This document shows, piece after piece, positions 15,964 to 23,311 of a stretch of 35,564 nt of DNA (positions are counted from its first letter, which is position 1; each line of letters opens with the position of its first letter). Position numbers and translations under genes: made by a program. Origin of the DNA: Pseudomonadota bacterium (lineage in GTDB: Bacteria; Pseudomonadota; Gammaproteobacteria; Burkholderiales; Burkholderiaceae_C); the NCBI GenBank assembly GCA_021805825.1, contig JAJZEC010000040.1:1-35564 (forward strand). Direction: 5' to 3'. Below the pieces are notes generated by a model that was given only the letters and a program-made list of their open reading frames with translations, searched no databases and was not told the DNA's origin.

Positions 15964-16437
15964 TCAGGGACGCTCGCCGGTGGGGAACGGCCATGCGGCC
16001 GCCGGGCTCAGCGAGGTCTTCGCCGCCGGAGCGCCAGCCTTCGGTGCCGCGGCCTTCTTGGCCGGCGCGGCCTTCTTGGCGGCGACCTTCTTGGCCGGCG
16101 CGGCCTTCTTGGCGGCGGCCTTCTTGGCCGGCGCGGCCTTCTTGGCCGGCGCGGCCTTCTTGGCCGGCGCGGCCTTCTTGGCGGCGACCTTCCTGGCCGG
16201 CGCGGCCTTCTTGGCGACGACCTTCTTGGCCGGCGCGGCCTTCTTGGCGGCGACCTTCTTGGCCGGCGCGGCCTTCTTGGCGGCGACCTTCTTGGCCGGT
16301 GCGGCCTTCTTGGCGACGACCTTCTTGGCCGGTGCGGCCTTCTTGGCGGCGGCCTTCTTCGCCGGTGCCGCCGCCTTCGCGGCGGCCTTCTTCGCCGGGG
16401 CCTTCTTCGCCGCCGTCTTCTTGGTTGCAGTTGCCAT
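15964..16437 (-). CDS. Histone H1-like Lys/Ala/Pro-rich DNA-binding protein
   Basis: A 157-residue, extremely basic, low-complexity protein built from Lys, Ala and Pro, like the C-terminal tail of eukaryotic H1 and like AlgP, BpH1 and Hc-type bacterial proteins. Such proteins coat DNA and can affect compaction and transcription. Residues 32-131 are mostly repeats of an 11-residue unit, [11 protein letters not shown]. The C-terminus is different: it ends in [16 protein letters not shown], a non-repetitive, non-basic tail. The ATG at 16437 has AGGAGA six bases upstream. A strong terminator follows the gene, which appears to be transcribed alone. Confidence 0.9.
   Translation of the reverse strand: MATATKKTAAKKAPAKKAAAKAAAPAKKAAAKKAAPAKKVVAKKAAPAKKVAAKKAAPAKKVAAKKAAPAKKVVAKKAAPARKVAAKKAAPAKKAAPAKKAAPAKKAAAKKAAPAKKVAAKKAAPAKKAAAPKAGAPAAKTSLSPAAAWPFPTGERP
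16045..16344 (-). repeat. Tandem 33-bp coding repeats in the histone H1-like gene
   Basis: The DNA repeats a 33-base unit encoding [11 protein letters not shown] or close variants. Five units run in order (codons 32-86), then a stretch of six-residue KKAAPA units (codons 87-109), then two more 11-residue units (110-131). The copies are near-identical at DNA level, so copy-number change by slippage or recombination stays in frame. Confidence 0.85.
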
Positions 16438-16830
16438 GTTGATTCTCCTAGTTCACGTGTCTTAGAGGTTCGACCTCATCGGTCGCATCCAAAGCTCCTC
16501 ATGGCCCCGCCTCCCGGCGGTCTCCGATACGGGACATTTGCAGATGCGCCGATGGGCACAACCCCGGACACGTCAGCGCTGACGCGTCCGGGGTCATTCG
16601 TGCACGGGCCGGCGAAGGTCCGGGCGGCGAATGCGGGGTGAGCGCCCGCGCGTGCTGCCGGCAGGCATGCAGCGCCACGGGCGGTTCGCCATCCGATCCC
16701 GGCGCGTTCGCCGCCACGGCGCGGGCAGCCAGGGGCCGCGCGTGCACGCATGGAGGGCGGTACGGGAAGGGGGCGAAACATCAACAGATGGTTCCTGGCA
16801 TTCTCGCGATCGCGGCGCCGATCCGGGGAA
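16438..16830. other. 393-bp intergenic region between nrdB and the histone gene
   Basis: No convincing gene is present; the open frames here are short, Arg/Pro/Ala-rich and lack homology I recognise. The region should hold the nrdB terminator and the histone promoter. I find no T-tailed terminator and no good -35/-10 pair. Its main structure is the long inverted repeat at 16561-16593. A short GAGGT-TCG-ACCTC palindrome lies near 16466. Confidence 0.55.
16561..16593. repeat. Long inverted repeat (16-base arms, one mismatch)
   Basis: ACCCCGGACACGTCAG faces CTGACGCGTCCGGGGT almost without a gap. The only mismatch is 16570 with 16584. As RNA it would be a very stable hairpin. It lies 124 bases upstream of the histone start and about 240 bases after nrdB, with no T tract on either strand. 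It could be a factor-independent stop for nrdB, an operator or an RNA-stability element. Confidence 0.6.
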
Positions 16831-18006
16831 TCAGTCCCAGGACAAGGCTCCGCCCGACTGGTACTCGATGACCCGGGTCTCGAAGAAATTGCGCTCCTTC
16901 TTCAGATCGATCATCTCGCTCATCCACGGGAAGGGATTGTCCTCGTTGGGGAACATCGGGTCGAGTCCGATCTGCTGCGCGCGCCGGTTGGCGATGAAGC
17001 GCAGGTAGCCCTTGAACATCGAGGCATTGAGGCCGAGCACGCCGCGCGGCATGGTGTCCTCGGCATAGGCGTATTCGAGCTCCACCGCGCGACGGAACAG
17101 GGCGTCGAGCTCCTGCTTGAATGCGCGGGTCCACAGGTGGGGGTTCTCGAGCTTGATCTGGTTCACCAGGTCGATGCCGAAATTGCAGTGCATCGACTCG
17201 TCGCGCAGGATGTACTGGTACTGCTCGGCAGCACCGGTCATCTTGTTCTGGCGTCCCATGGCCAGGATCTGCGCGAAGCCCACATAGAAGAACAGACCTT
17301 CCATCAGGCAGGCGAAGACGATGATCGAGCGCAGCAGTTCCTGGTCGTTGCGCTCGCTGCCGCCGAACATCGAGGTGCGGAACGACGGGTTGGTCAGGGT
17401 GTCGATGAAGGGGATCAGGAACTCATCCTTCTCGCGGATCGACGGGATCTCGTGGTAGGCGTTGAAGATCTCACCCTCTTCGAGACCGAGCGATTCGACA
17501 ATGTACTGGTAGGCGTGGGTGTGGATCGCTTCCTCGAAGGCCTGGCGCAGCAGGAACTGCCGGCATTCCGGGTTGGTGATGTGGCGGTAGGTGCCGAGCA
17601 CGATGTTGTTCGCCGCCAGCGAATCGGCGGTGACGAAGAAACCCAGGTTGCGCTTGACGATGCGGCGCTCGTCGTCGCTCAGTCCGTAGGGATCCTTCCA
17701 CAGCGCGATGTCGCGCGCCATGTTGACCTCCTGGGGCATCCAGTGGTTGGCGCACGAGGCAAGGTACTTGTCCCAGGCCCACTTGTACTTGAAGGGAACC
17801 AGCTGGTTGACGTCGGCGCGGCAGTTGATGATCCGCTTGTCCTCGACACCGACCCGTGCGTTCGAGGCTGCGCGCTGACTGTAGGCTGCGTCGCTGTGCT
17901 CGGCGGGTTGGCTCGTCGACGCGGAGGCCATCGATTGCGGAGCTTCCGGAATCATGCCGGTGGAAGGTGCGCCGCAAGCCGTGGTGTTGTCGTCCCAGTG
18001 AAGCAT
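16831..18006 (-). CDS. nrdB: Ribonucleoside-diphosphate reductase beta subunit NrdB (class Ia-like)
   Basis: A 391-residue radical-generating subunit that reduces ribonucleotides together with NrdA. The di-iron ligands are recognisable: Asp128 ([12 protein letters not shown]), Glu159 and His162 ([10 protein letters not shown]), a Glu in [12 protein letters not shown], and Glu/His in [10 protein letters not shown]. Tyr166, spaced from His162 as the radical tyrosine is in E. coli, is present, so this is not the Tyr-less class Ic type. It closely resembles Pseudomonas NrdB, ending in [17 protein letters not shown]. The first ~50 residues are a variable linker. GAAGGT precedes the ATG. A 181-base gap with a hairpin and a likely promoter separates it from nrdA. 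Confidence 0.97.
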   Translation of the reverse strand: MLHWDDNTTACGAPSTGMIPEAPQSMASASTSQPAEHSDAAYSQRAASNARVGVEDKRIINCRADVNQLVPFKYKWAWDKYLASCANHWMPQEVNMARDIALWKDPYGLSDDERRIVKRNLGFFVTADSLAANNIVLGTYRHITNPECRQFLLRQAFEEAIHTHAYQYIVESLGLEEGEIFNAYHEIPSIREKDEFLIPFIDTLTNPSFRTSMFGGSERNDQELLRSIIVFACLMEGLFFYVGFAQILAMGRQNKMTGAAEQYQYILRDESMHCNFGIDLVNQIKLENPHLWTRAFKQELDALFRRAVELEYAYAEDTMPRGVLGLNASMFKGYLRFIANRRAQQIGLDPMFPNEDNPFPWMSEMIDLKKERNFFETRVIEYQSGGALSWD

Positions 18007-18023
18007 AGATTTACCTTCGTTCC

Positions 18024-18052
18024 ATTATCAGTTGTTCATCACCGGGCATCAA
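18024..18052 (-). promoter_or_regulatory. Candidate nrdB promoter
   Basis: On the minus strand TTGATG (18047-18052) and GATAAT (18024-18029) are separated by exactly 17 bases. The -10 matches consensus at five of six positions and the -35 at four of six. The nrdB ATG is 18 bases further on, giving a very short leader that still includes GAAGGT. Confidence 0.55.
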
Positions 18053-18120
18053 CAGAAACGATCGTGCAGCGATCCGAAGCAATCGACTGCACACGCTGGT
18101 TTGATGCCAAAATCCAACGA

Positions 18121-18152
18121 CCCCGCGCGCGACCGCAGGGTCGCGCACGGGG
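18121..18152 (-). terminator. Strong hairpin between nrdA and nrdB
   Basis: CCCCG-C-GCGCGACC and GGTCGCGC-A-CGGGG form 13 pairs with one mismatch and a four-base loop. It starts 35 bases beyond the nrdA stop. On the minus strand a mixed T-containing sequence with TTTT follows about nine bases later, so termination would be partial at best. It may instead protect or separate the nrdA message. Confidence 0.5.
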
Positions 18153-18187
18153 ATGCGAAGCAGCACGCGCCGCATCGCCGTGGCGTT

Positions 18188-21109
18188 TCACTGGCAGGCC
18201 TCGCAGCTCGGGTCGTCGATGGCGCAGAACTTGATGTCGCTGCCCGCGCTGGGCGGCTGCGGCGGATCCGCGGCGACACTGCCCGGTTCGCCAGCGGCCT
18301 GGCCCTGCGGAACGGCGTTCAGGCGTCCGGCGCGCACCGTGGATTTCTCCACGTGCGTGGCGCTGGTGGTGCGCAGGTAATAGGTGGTCTTCAGCCCGCG
18401 CAGCCAGGCCAGCTTGTAGACCTCGTCGAGCTTCTTGCCGGATGCGCCGGCCATGTAGATGTTCAACGACTGCGCCTGGTCGATCCATTTGCTGCGACGC
18501 GCCGCGGCTTCGACGATCCAGCGCGCGTCGATCTCGAAGGCCGTGGCATACAGTGCCTTCAGATCCCCGGGCACGCGGTCGATGGGCTGCACGCTGCCGT
18601 CGAAGTACTTGAGGTCGGCCACCATCACTTCATCCCACAGGCCGCGCTCCTTGAGGTCGCGCACCAGATACTGGTTCACCACCGTGAACTCGCCCGACAG
18701 GTTGGACTTGACGTACAGGTTCTGGAACGTGGGCTCGATGCAGGCATCGACACCGATGATGTTGGAAATCGTCGCCGTGGGAGCGATGGCCACGCAGTTG
18801 GAGTTGCGCATGCCGTGACTGCGCACGCGCTCGCGCAGAGCTTCCCAGTCGAGGCTGGACGAGGAGTCGACTTCGACATGGCCGCCGCGCTGCTCGGCCA
18901 GCAGGCGCAGGGTGTCGTGCGGCAGGATGCCGCGATCCCACAGCGAGCCGCGGTAGCTGCTGTAGCGCCCGCGCTCGGCGGCCAGTTCGGTGGACGCCCA
19001 GTAGGCCTGGTAGCACACGGCTTCCATCGAGCGGTCGGCGAATTCCACGGCCTGCTGCGAGGCGTAGGGGATGCGGGCCAGGTGCAGGCAGTCCTGGAAA
19101 CCCATGATCCCCAGGCCCACCGGGCGGTGGCGCAGGTTGGCGTTGCGCGCTTTGCCGACCGCGTAGTAATTGATGTCGATGACGTTGTCGAGCATGCGCA
19201 TGGCCGTCGATACCGTGCGCCCGAGCTTGTCGTGATCCAGATCCCAGCGGCCCTGGGCGTCCTGCCGCAGGTGGGCCAGCAGGTTGACCGAACCCAGGTT
19301 GCACACCGCGATCTCGCTGCCGCTGGTGTTCAGGGTGATCTCGGTGCACAGGTTGCTCGAGTGCACGACCCCCACGTGCTGTTGCGGGCTGCGCACGTTG
19401 CAGGCATCCTTGAAGGTGATCCAGGGATGCCCGGTCTCGAACAGCATCGTCAGCATCTTGCGCCACAGCTGCGCGGCCGGAATGGTTCTGTACAGCTTGA
19501 TCTCGCCGCTGGCTGCGCGCGCCTCATGGCGCAGGTAGGCCTGCTCGAAGTCGAGCCCGAAGCGGTCGTGCAGGTCGGGCACGTCGGCCGGCGAGAACAG
19601 CGTCCAGTTGCCGCCCTCGACCACCCGCTTCATGAACAGATCCGGAATCCAGTTCGCGGTGTTCATGTCGTGGGTGCGCCGACGGTCGTCGCCGGTGTTC
19701 TTGCGCAGTTCGAGGAATTCCTCGATGTCCAGGTGCCAGGTCTCGAGGTAGGCGCACACGGCGCCCTTGCGCTTGCCGCCCTGGTTGACCGCCACCGCGG
19801 TGTCGTTGACCACCTTCAGGAACGGCACCACGCCCTGCGAGCGGCCGTTGGTTCCCTTGATGTGACTGCCCAGCGCGCGCACCTGCGTCCAGTCGTTGCC
19901 CAGGCCTCCGGCGAACTTGGACAGCAGGGCGTTTTCCTTGATCGCCTCGTAGATCGAGTCGAGGTCGTCGGCCACCGTCGTCAGGTAGCAGCTCGACAGT
20001 TGCGAGCGCCGGGTTCCCGAATTGAACAACGTCGGCGTGCTGGCCATGAAGTCGAAGCGCGATAGCACCTCATAGAACTCGATGGCGCGCGTCTCGCGGT
20101 CGACTTCGTTGAGCGCCAGGCCCATCGCGACGCGCATGAAGAATGCCTGCGGGAGCTCGATGCGCCGGCCTTCCTTGTTGTTCCGGGTGTCGGCCCGGTT
20201 GACCAGGAAGTAGCGGTCATACAGAGTCTGCAGCCCCAGGTAGTCGAACTCAAGGTCGCGTTCCGCATGCAGCGCGGCACCCAGTCGGGTGAGGTCGAAC
20301 TGGCCCAGGCGTTCATCGAGCAATTCGAGGGCGATGCCTTCGCGCACCAGGCGCGCGAAATCCTGCGCATAGCGCTGTTCCATCTGTTCCTGCGTGGCTT
20401 CCTCGGCCAGCACGTCCTTGCGGATGGTGTGCAGCAGCAGTCGGGCGGTGGCCTTTGCATAGCCGGGGTCGCGTTCGATGAGGGTGCGCGCGGCCAGGAT
20501 CGCCGCCTTGTAGACCTCGTCGATCGGCACGCCGTCGTAGAGGTTGCGCTGGGTCTCCTCGAGGATCGGCTCGGCGCGCACGTCCGCACCGAGGCCTGCG
20601 CAGGCCGAGCCGATCAGGTGCTGCAGCGCCTGCAGGTCGAGCGGGCGCCGCGTGTCGCCGTCGGTGACATGCAGCAGTTGCTGCTGCGGGGCCTGCTGCG
20701 CGCGCGCGCGGGAGCGCTCCTGCGCGCGGCGCTCGCGGTACAGCACATAAGCGCGTGCGACCTCGTGGTGGCCAGCGCGCATCAGCGCCAGTTCGGCATG
20801 ATCCTGGATATCCTCGATATGGAAGGTGCCTCCGCCGGGGCGGCTGCGCAGCAATGCGCGCAGCACCGACTGGGTCAGTTCCTCGACCTGTTCGCGCATG
20901 CTGGCCGAGGCCGCGCTGGCTCCGCCCTGCACGGCCAGGAAGGCCTTGGTCAGCGCGATATGGATTTTCGTCGGCTCGAAGGCCACCACCGCGCCGTTGC
21001 GGCGAATGACCTTGTAGTCCCCAAAGGCCTGGGGGGCGGATGCGGGGGTGTCCGGCTGCGTCGCCGGCGGCACGCCGTGGGCCTGGGGTTCGGGGGTGTT
21101 CAGATTCAC
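18188..21109 (-). CDS. nrdA: Ribonucleoside-diphosphate reductase alpha subunit NrdA
   Basis: A 973-residue catalytic subunit making deoxyribonucleotides. An ATP-cone spans about residues 32-125 (YKVIRRNGAVVAFEPTKIH). Residues ~145-240 may hold a second, more diverged cone, as described for Pseudomonas NrdA; this is inference. Catalytic residues are Cys374 (SSCYL) and Cys603 (AVCNLGS) as the redox pair, Asn586-Cys588-Glu590 (SSNLCTEI) at the active site, Tyr910-Tyr911 (TTYYLRT) for radical transfer, and the C-terminal CEACQ cysteines 969 and 972. Translation starts at GTG, with AGGAG eight bases upstream. The promoter carries NrdR-type boxes, and ampD lies upstream on the same strand. Confidence 0.97.
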   Translation of the reverse strand: MNLNTPEPQAHGVPPATQPDTPASAPQAFGDYKVIRRNGAVVAFEPTKIHIALTKAFLAVQGGASAASASMREQVEELTQSVLRALLRSRPGGGTFHIEDIQDHAELALMRAGHHEVARAYVLYRERRAQERSRARAQQAPQQQLLHVTDGDTRRPLDLQALQHLIGSACAGLGADVRAEPILEETQRNLYDGVPIDEVYKAAILAARTLIERDPGYAKATARLLLHTIRKDVLAEEATQEQMEQRYAQDFARLVREGIALELLDERLGQFDLTRLGAALHAERDLEFDYLGLQTLYDRYFLVNRADTRNNKEGRRIELPQAFFMRVAMGLALNEVDRETRAIEFYEVLSRFDFMASTPTLFNSGTRRSQLSSCYLTTVADDLDSIYEAIKENALLSKFAGGLGNDWTQVRALGSHIKGTNGRSQGVVPFLKVVNDTAVAVNQGGKRKGAVCAYLETWHLDIEEFLELRKNTGDDRRRTHDMNTANWIPDLFMKRVVEGGNWTLFSPADVPDLHDRFGLDFEQAYLRHEARAASGEIKLYRTIPAAQLWRKMLTMLFETGHPWITFKDACNVRSPQQHVGVVHSSNLCTEITLNTSGSEIAVCNLGSVNLLAHLRQDAQGRWDLDHDKLGRTVSTAMRMLDNVIDINYYAVGKARNANLRHRPVGLGIMGFQDCLHLARIPYASQQAVEFADRSMEAVCYQAYWASTELAAERGRYSSYRGSLWDRGILPHDTLRLLAEQRGGHVEVDSSSSLDWEALRERVRSHGMRNSNCVAIAPTATISNIIGVDACIEPTFQNLYVKSNLSGEFTVVNQYLVRDLKERGLWDEVMVADLKYFDGSVQPIDRVPGDLKALYATAFEIDARWIVEAAARRSKWIDQAQSLNIYMAGASGKKLDEVYKLAWLRGLKTTYYLRTTSATHVEKSTVRAGRLNAVPQGQAAGEPGSVAADPPQPPSAGSDIKFCAIDDPSCEACQ

Positions 21110-21169
21110 GCAGCTTCTCCTGGAAACGCGTCGCGGCTGCCCGGGCAGGGACGCGCACGACGCTTGCAG

Positions 21170-21185
21170 ACACTATATCTAGCGT
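21170..21185 (-). promoter_or_regulatory. NrdR box 1 (near-consensus) in the nrdA promoter
   Basis: The plus strand reads ACACTATATCTAGCGT. This matches the NrdR box as I remember it (ACAC-A/T-ATAT-A/C-T-A/T-GTGT) at all central positions and misses only in the right outer arm. NrdR represses ribonucleotide reductase genes when dATP is high. The box overlaps the -10 element, a position suited to repression. Confidence 0.85.
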
Positions 21186-21200
21186 CGGGTGCATGCACAA
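21172..21200 (-). promoter_or_regulatory. nrdA promoter (-35 TTGTGC, 17 bp, -10 TATAGT)
   Basis: On the minus strand TTGTGC (21195-21200) and TATAGT (21172-21177) are 17 bases apart, the ideal sigma-70 spacing. The start of transcription would be near 21165, leaving a leader of about 55 bases with AGGAG before the GTG start. Both elements lie within the span bounded by the two NrdR boxes. Confidence 0.75.
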
Positions 21201-21201
21201 G

Positions 21202-21217
21202 GCTCTACGGGTAGCGC
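21202..21217 (-). promoter_or_regulatory. NrdR box 2 (degenerate), 32 bp from box 1
   Basis: GCTCTACGGGTAGCGC keeps the CTA...TAG symmetry of the NrdR box but has lost the central AT-rich bases. It starts exactly 32 bp from box 1, about three helical turns, which is the spacing typical of paired NrdR sites. It lies just upstream of the -35. Alone it would not be convincing; the spacing is the argument. Confidence 0.55.
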
Positions 21218-21260
21218 TTTCCCGGGAGGCGGGCTGTGGCCCGGGGCGGTACGCGGGCTG

Positions 21261-21854
21261 TCAATCGAATGGCGGCAGCGCGGAGCGCGCAGCCGCGCTG
21301 GCCCGGCGTACCTGATCCCAGTCGAAGTGGGGGCCGGGGTCGGTCTTGCGACCGGGAGCGATGTCGCTGTGTCCGGCGATGGCGCGCACCGGGTAGGCCT
21401 CGAGCAGCGCGCCGAGCAAGGCCGCCAGGCTCTCGTACTGCGCCTGCGCGTAGGGCAGGCTGTCGCAGCCCTCGAGCTCGATGCCCACGCTGAAGTCGTT
21501 GCAGTGCGGCCGGCCACCGAAGCTCGACACGCCGGCGTGCCAGGCGCGTTGCGCGCACGACACGTATTGCAGCAGCTCGCCCGCGCGGCGGATGAGGAAA
21601 TGCGCGGACACCCGCAGCCCGCCCAGGTCGGCGAAGCTCGGGTGAGCGGCGGGGTCGAGCCGGCCCATGAACAGTGCGTCCACGAAGGAACCGCCGAACA
21701 CCCCGGCGGGCAGCGAGATGCCGTGCAGCACCACGAGTTCGATGCGCGCTTGCGGCGGGCGGGCGTCGTGGTGTGGCGAATCGCGGCGCAAGGCGTGACG
21801 GTACCAGCCGTCCCCGAACAGCGCGGCCGAGCGCGGCGACTCAGGCGCCGGCAT
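21261..21854 (-). CDS. ampD: 1,6-anhydro-N-acetylmuramyl-L-alanine amidase AmpD
   Basis: A 197-residue cytosolic zinc amidase that trims anhydro-muropeptides during cell-wall recycling; in many bacteria its loss induces AmpC. Expected zinc ligands are His44 (VVLHGIS), His162 (GHSDIAPG) and Asp172 (GRKTDPGPHFDW). The catalytic Glu126 (GIELEG) and Lys170 are also present. There is no signal peptide, consistent with AmpD rather than an exported amidase. I chose the ATG at 21854, which overlaps the end of pilR by 14 bases; upstream starts would add Cys-rich sequence antisense-like in composition. Confidence 0.93.
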   Translation of the reverse strand: MPAPESPRSAALFGDGWYRHALRRDSPHHDARPPQARIELVVLHGISLPAGVFGGSFVDALFMGRLDPAAHPSFADLGGLRVSAHFLIRRAGELLQYVSCAQRAWHAGVSSFGGRPHCNDFSVGIELEGCDSLPYAQAQYESLAALLGALLEAYPVRAIAGHSDIAPGRKTDPGPHFDWDQVRRASAAARSALPPFD

Positions 21855-23283
21855 GCAGTTGCAGGCGCCGCAGGCGCCACCGCAGTTGCTGCGGCAGCAG
21901 CCCGATGCCGCGCGCAGCCGCGTCGATATCGCCGCCGCCTTCGCGCAGAGCCGCTTCCAGCACCCCGCGCTCGACGGCATCCAGGAAGGCGGCCAGGCGA
22001 GCGAGCGAGGCCTGCGCCTCGGCGTCGCTTGCCGGCGGCGCCGCCACGGGGAGTGCAGCCGGCGCCTGCGCGACGGCCGGTGATGCGCCGCTGGCCGCGG
22101 CGCTGGCCATGGCCTCGGGACTGAGGTCGAGATCGTCGGCGCCGATCAGCTCGCTGGCGGACAGCGTGGCCGCGCGGTGCAGCAGATTCTCCAGTTCGCG
22201 CACGTTGCCGGCGAATGCGCCGGCGCGCAATCGTTCCAGCGCGGCCGGGTGCAGGCGCAGGCCGGGACGCTCCTGGTCGCGGCGGATGCGGCCGAGCAGC
22301 GCCTCGGCCAGCAGCGGCAGGTCGTCGAGGCGCTCGCGCAGCGCCGGCATGGTCAGCGCGATCACGTTCAGGCGGTAGTACAGATCCTGGCGGAAGCTGC
22401 CCTCGGCCACGCAGCGCTGGAGGTCGCGATGGGTGGCGCTGACCAGCCGCACGTCGACCGCGGTTTCGGTGGTCTCGCCGATGGCCCGTATCCTGCGTTC
22501 CTGCACGGCGCGCAACAGCTTGGCCTGCATCGCCAGCGGAAGTTCGGCGATTTCGTCCAGGAACAGCGTGCCGCCTGCTGCTGCCGCGAAGAATCCCTCA
22601 TGCGCACTCGTGGCCCCGGTGAACGCCCCCTTGCGGTAGCCGAAGAATTCGGCTTCCAGCAGATGCTCCGGAATGGCGCTGCAGTTGACGGCCACGAAGG
22701 GTCCGCCCGCGCGGCTGCTGAGATCGTGCAGCGCGCGCGCCGCCAGTTCCTTTCCGGTGCCCGACTCGCCCTGGATGAGCACCGGCGCCATGCCGCGCGC
22801 GCAGCGGCGCAGGGTCTGCTTGACCGCCAGCATCGGCGCCGACTCACCCACCAGGGCGCGCAAGGCCCCGGGCGGCGGGGACTGCGGGGCCGCCGCCTCC
22901 GGGCGCTGGCCGAGCGCCGAGCGCACGACCTGGCGCAGCTGGCCGAGTTCCACCGGTTTGGTCAGGTAGTCGAAGGCGCCCATTTTCAGCGCCTGCACCG
23001 CGCTGGCCGCGCTGCCGTAGGCGGTGGCGACGATGATGCGCTCGCTGCGCCGCTGCGTCTGCGCCCAGGCGAGGATGTCGGTCCCCTGGCCATCGGGCAG
23101 ACGCATGTCGACGATCGCCACGTCGTAGGCGTGCCTGGACATCAGATCCAGCGCCTGCGCGACGCTGCCAGCCTCGTCGGCCGGCCAGCCCTCGCGCAGC
23201 AGGCTGAGTACGTAGAGTTCGCGCAGGTCCGGCTCGTCGTCGACGACCAGGATGCGCAGCGGTGCCTCGGGAGCTTGGTTCAT
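21841..23283 (-). CDS. pilR: NtrC-family response regulator, PilR-like
   Basis: A 480-residue sigma-54 activator. The receiver domain has Asp59 in AIVDMRLPDGQG and Lys109 in YLTKPVE. The AAA+ domain has Walker A GESGTGKE (172-179), the sigma-54 contact motif GAFTGA (219-224) and Walker B GGTLFLDEIAELPL. A Fis-type helix-turn-helix ends the protein (VLEAALREGGGDIDAAARGI). An Ala/Pro-rich linker of about 40 residues precedes it. In pseudomonads and others PilR activates pilA with RpoN. It follows pilS by 28 bases. No pilA or sigma-54 promoter is visible in this window. Confidence 0.9.
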   Translation of the reverse strand: MNQAPEAPLRILVVDDEPDLRELYVLSLLREGWPADEAGSVAQALDLMSRHAYDVAIVDMRLPDGQGTDILAWAQTQRRSERIIVATAYGSAASAVQALKMGAFDYLTKPVELGQLRQVVRSALGQRPEAAAPQSPPPGALRALVGESAPMLAVKQTLRRCARGMAPVLIQGESGTGKELAARALHDLSSRAGGPFVAVNCSAIPEHLLEAEFFGYRKGAFTGATSAHEGFFAAAAGGTLFLDEIAELPLAMQAKLLRAVQERRIRAIGETTETAVDVRLVSATHRDLQRCVAEGSFRQDLYYRLNVIALTMPALRERLDDLPLLAEALLGRIRRDQERPGLRLHPAALERLRAGAFAGNVRELENLLHRAATLSASELIGADDLDLSPEAMASAAASGASPAVAQAPAALPVAAPPASDAEAQASLARLAAFLDAVERGVLEAALREGGGDIDAAARGIGLLPQQLRWRLRRLQLHAGA

Positions 23284-23311
23284 GGCTTGTGGAAGGCGGG
23301 CGCCGCCTGCG

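Noticed and set aside
16045-16344. Direct repeats as a possible CRISPR array
   Set aside because: The repeats are contiguous, in frame, without spacers, and encode the Lys/Ala/Pro repeat of a histone H1-like protein.
16476-16784. Short frames in the nrdB-histone gap as possible small genes
   Set aside because: They overlap one another in different frames, lack a convincing ribosome-binding site, run across the long palindrome and show only Arg/Pro/Ala-rich composition.
16831-18006. Possible class Ic (tyrosine-less) NrdB, because the sequence near the di-iron site differs from E. coli
   Set aside because: The tyrosine at the expected spacing after the EAIH motif (Tyr166) is present, as in Pseudomonas class Ia NrdB.
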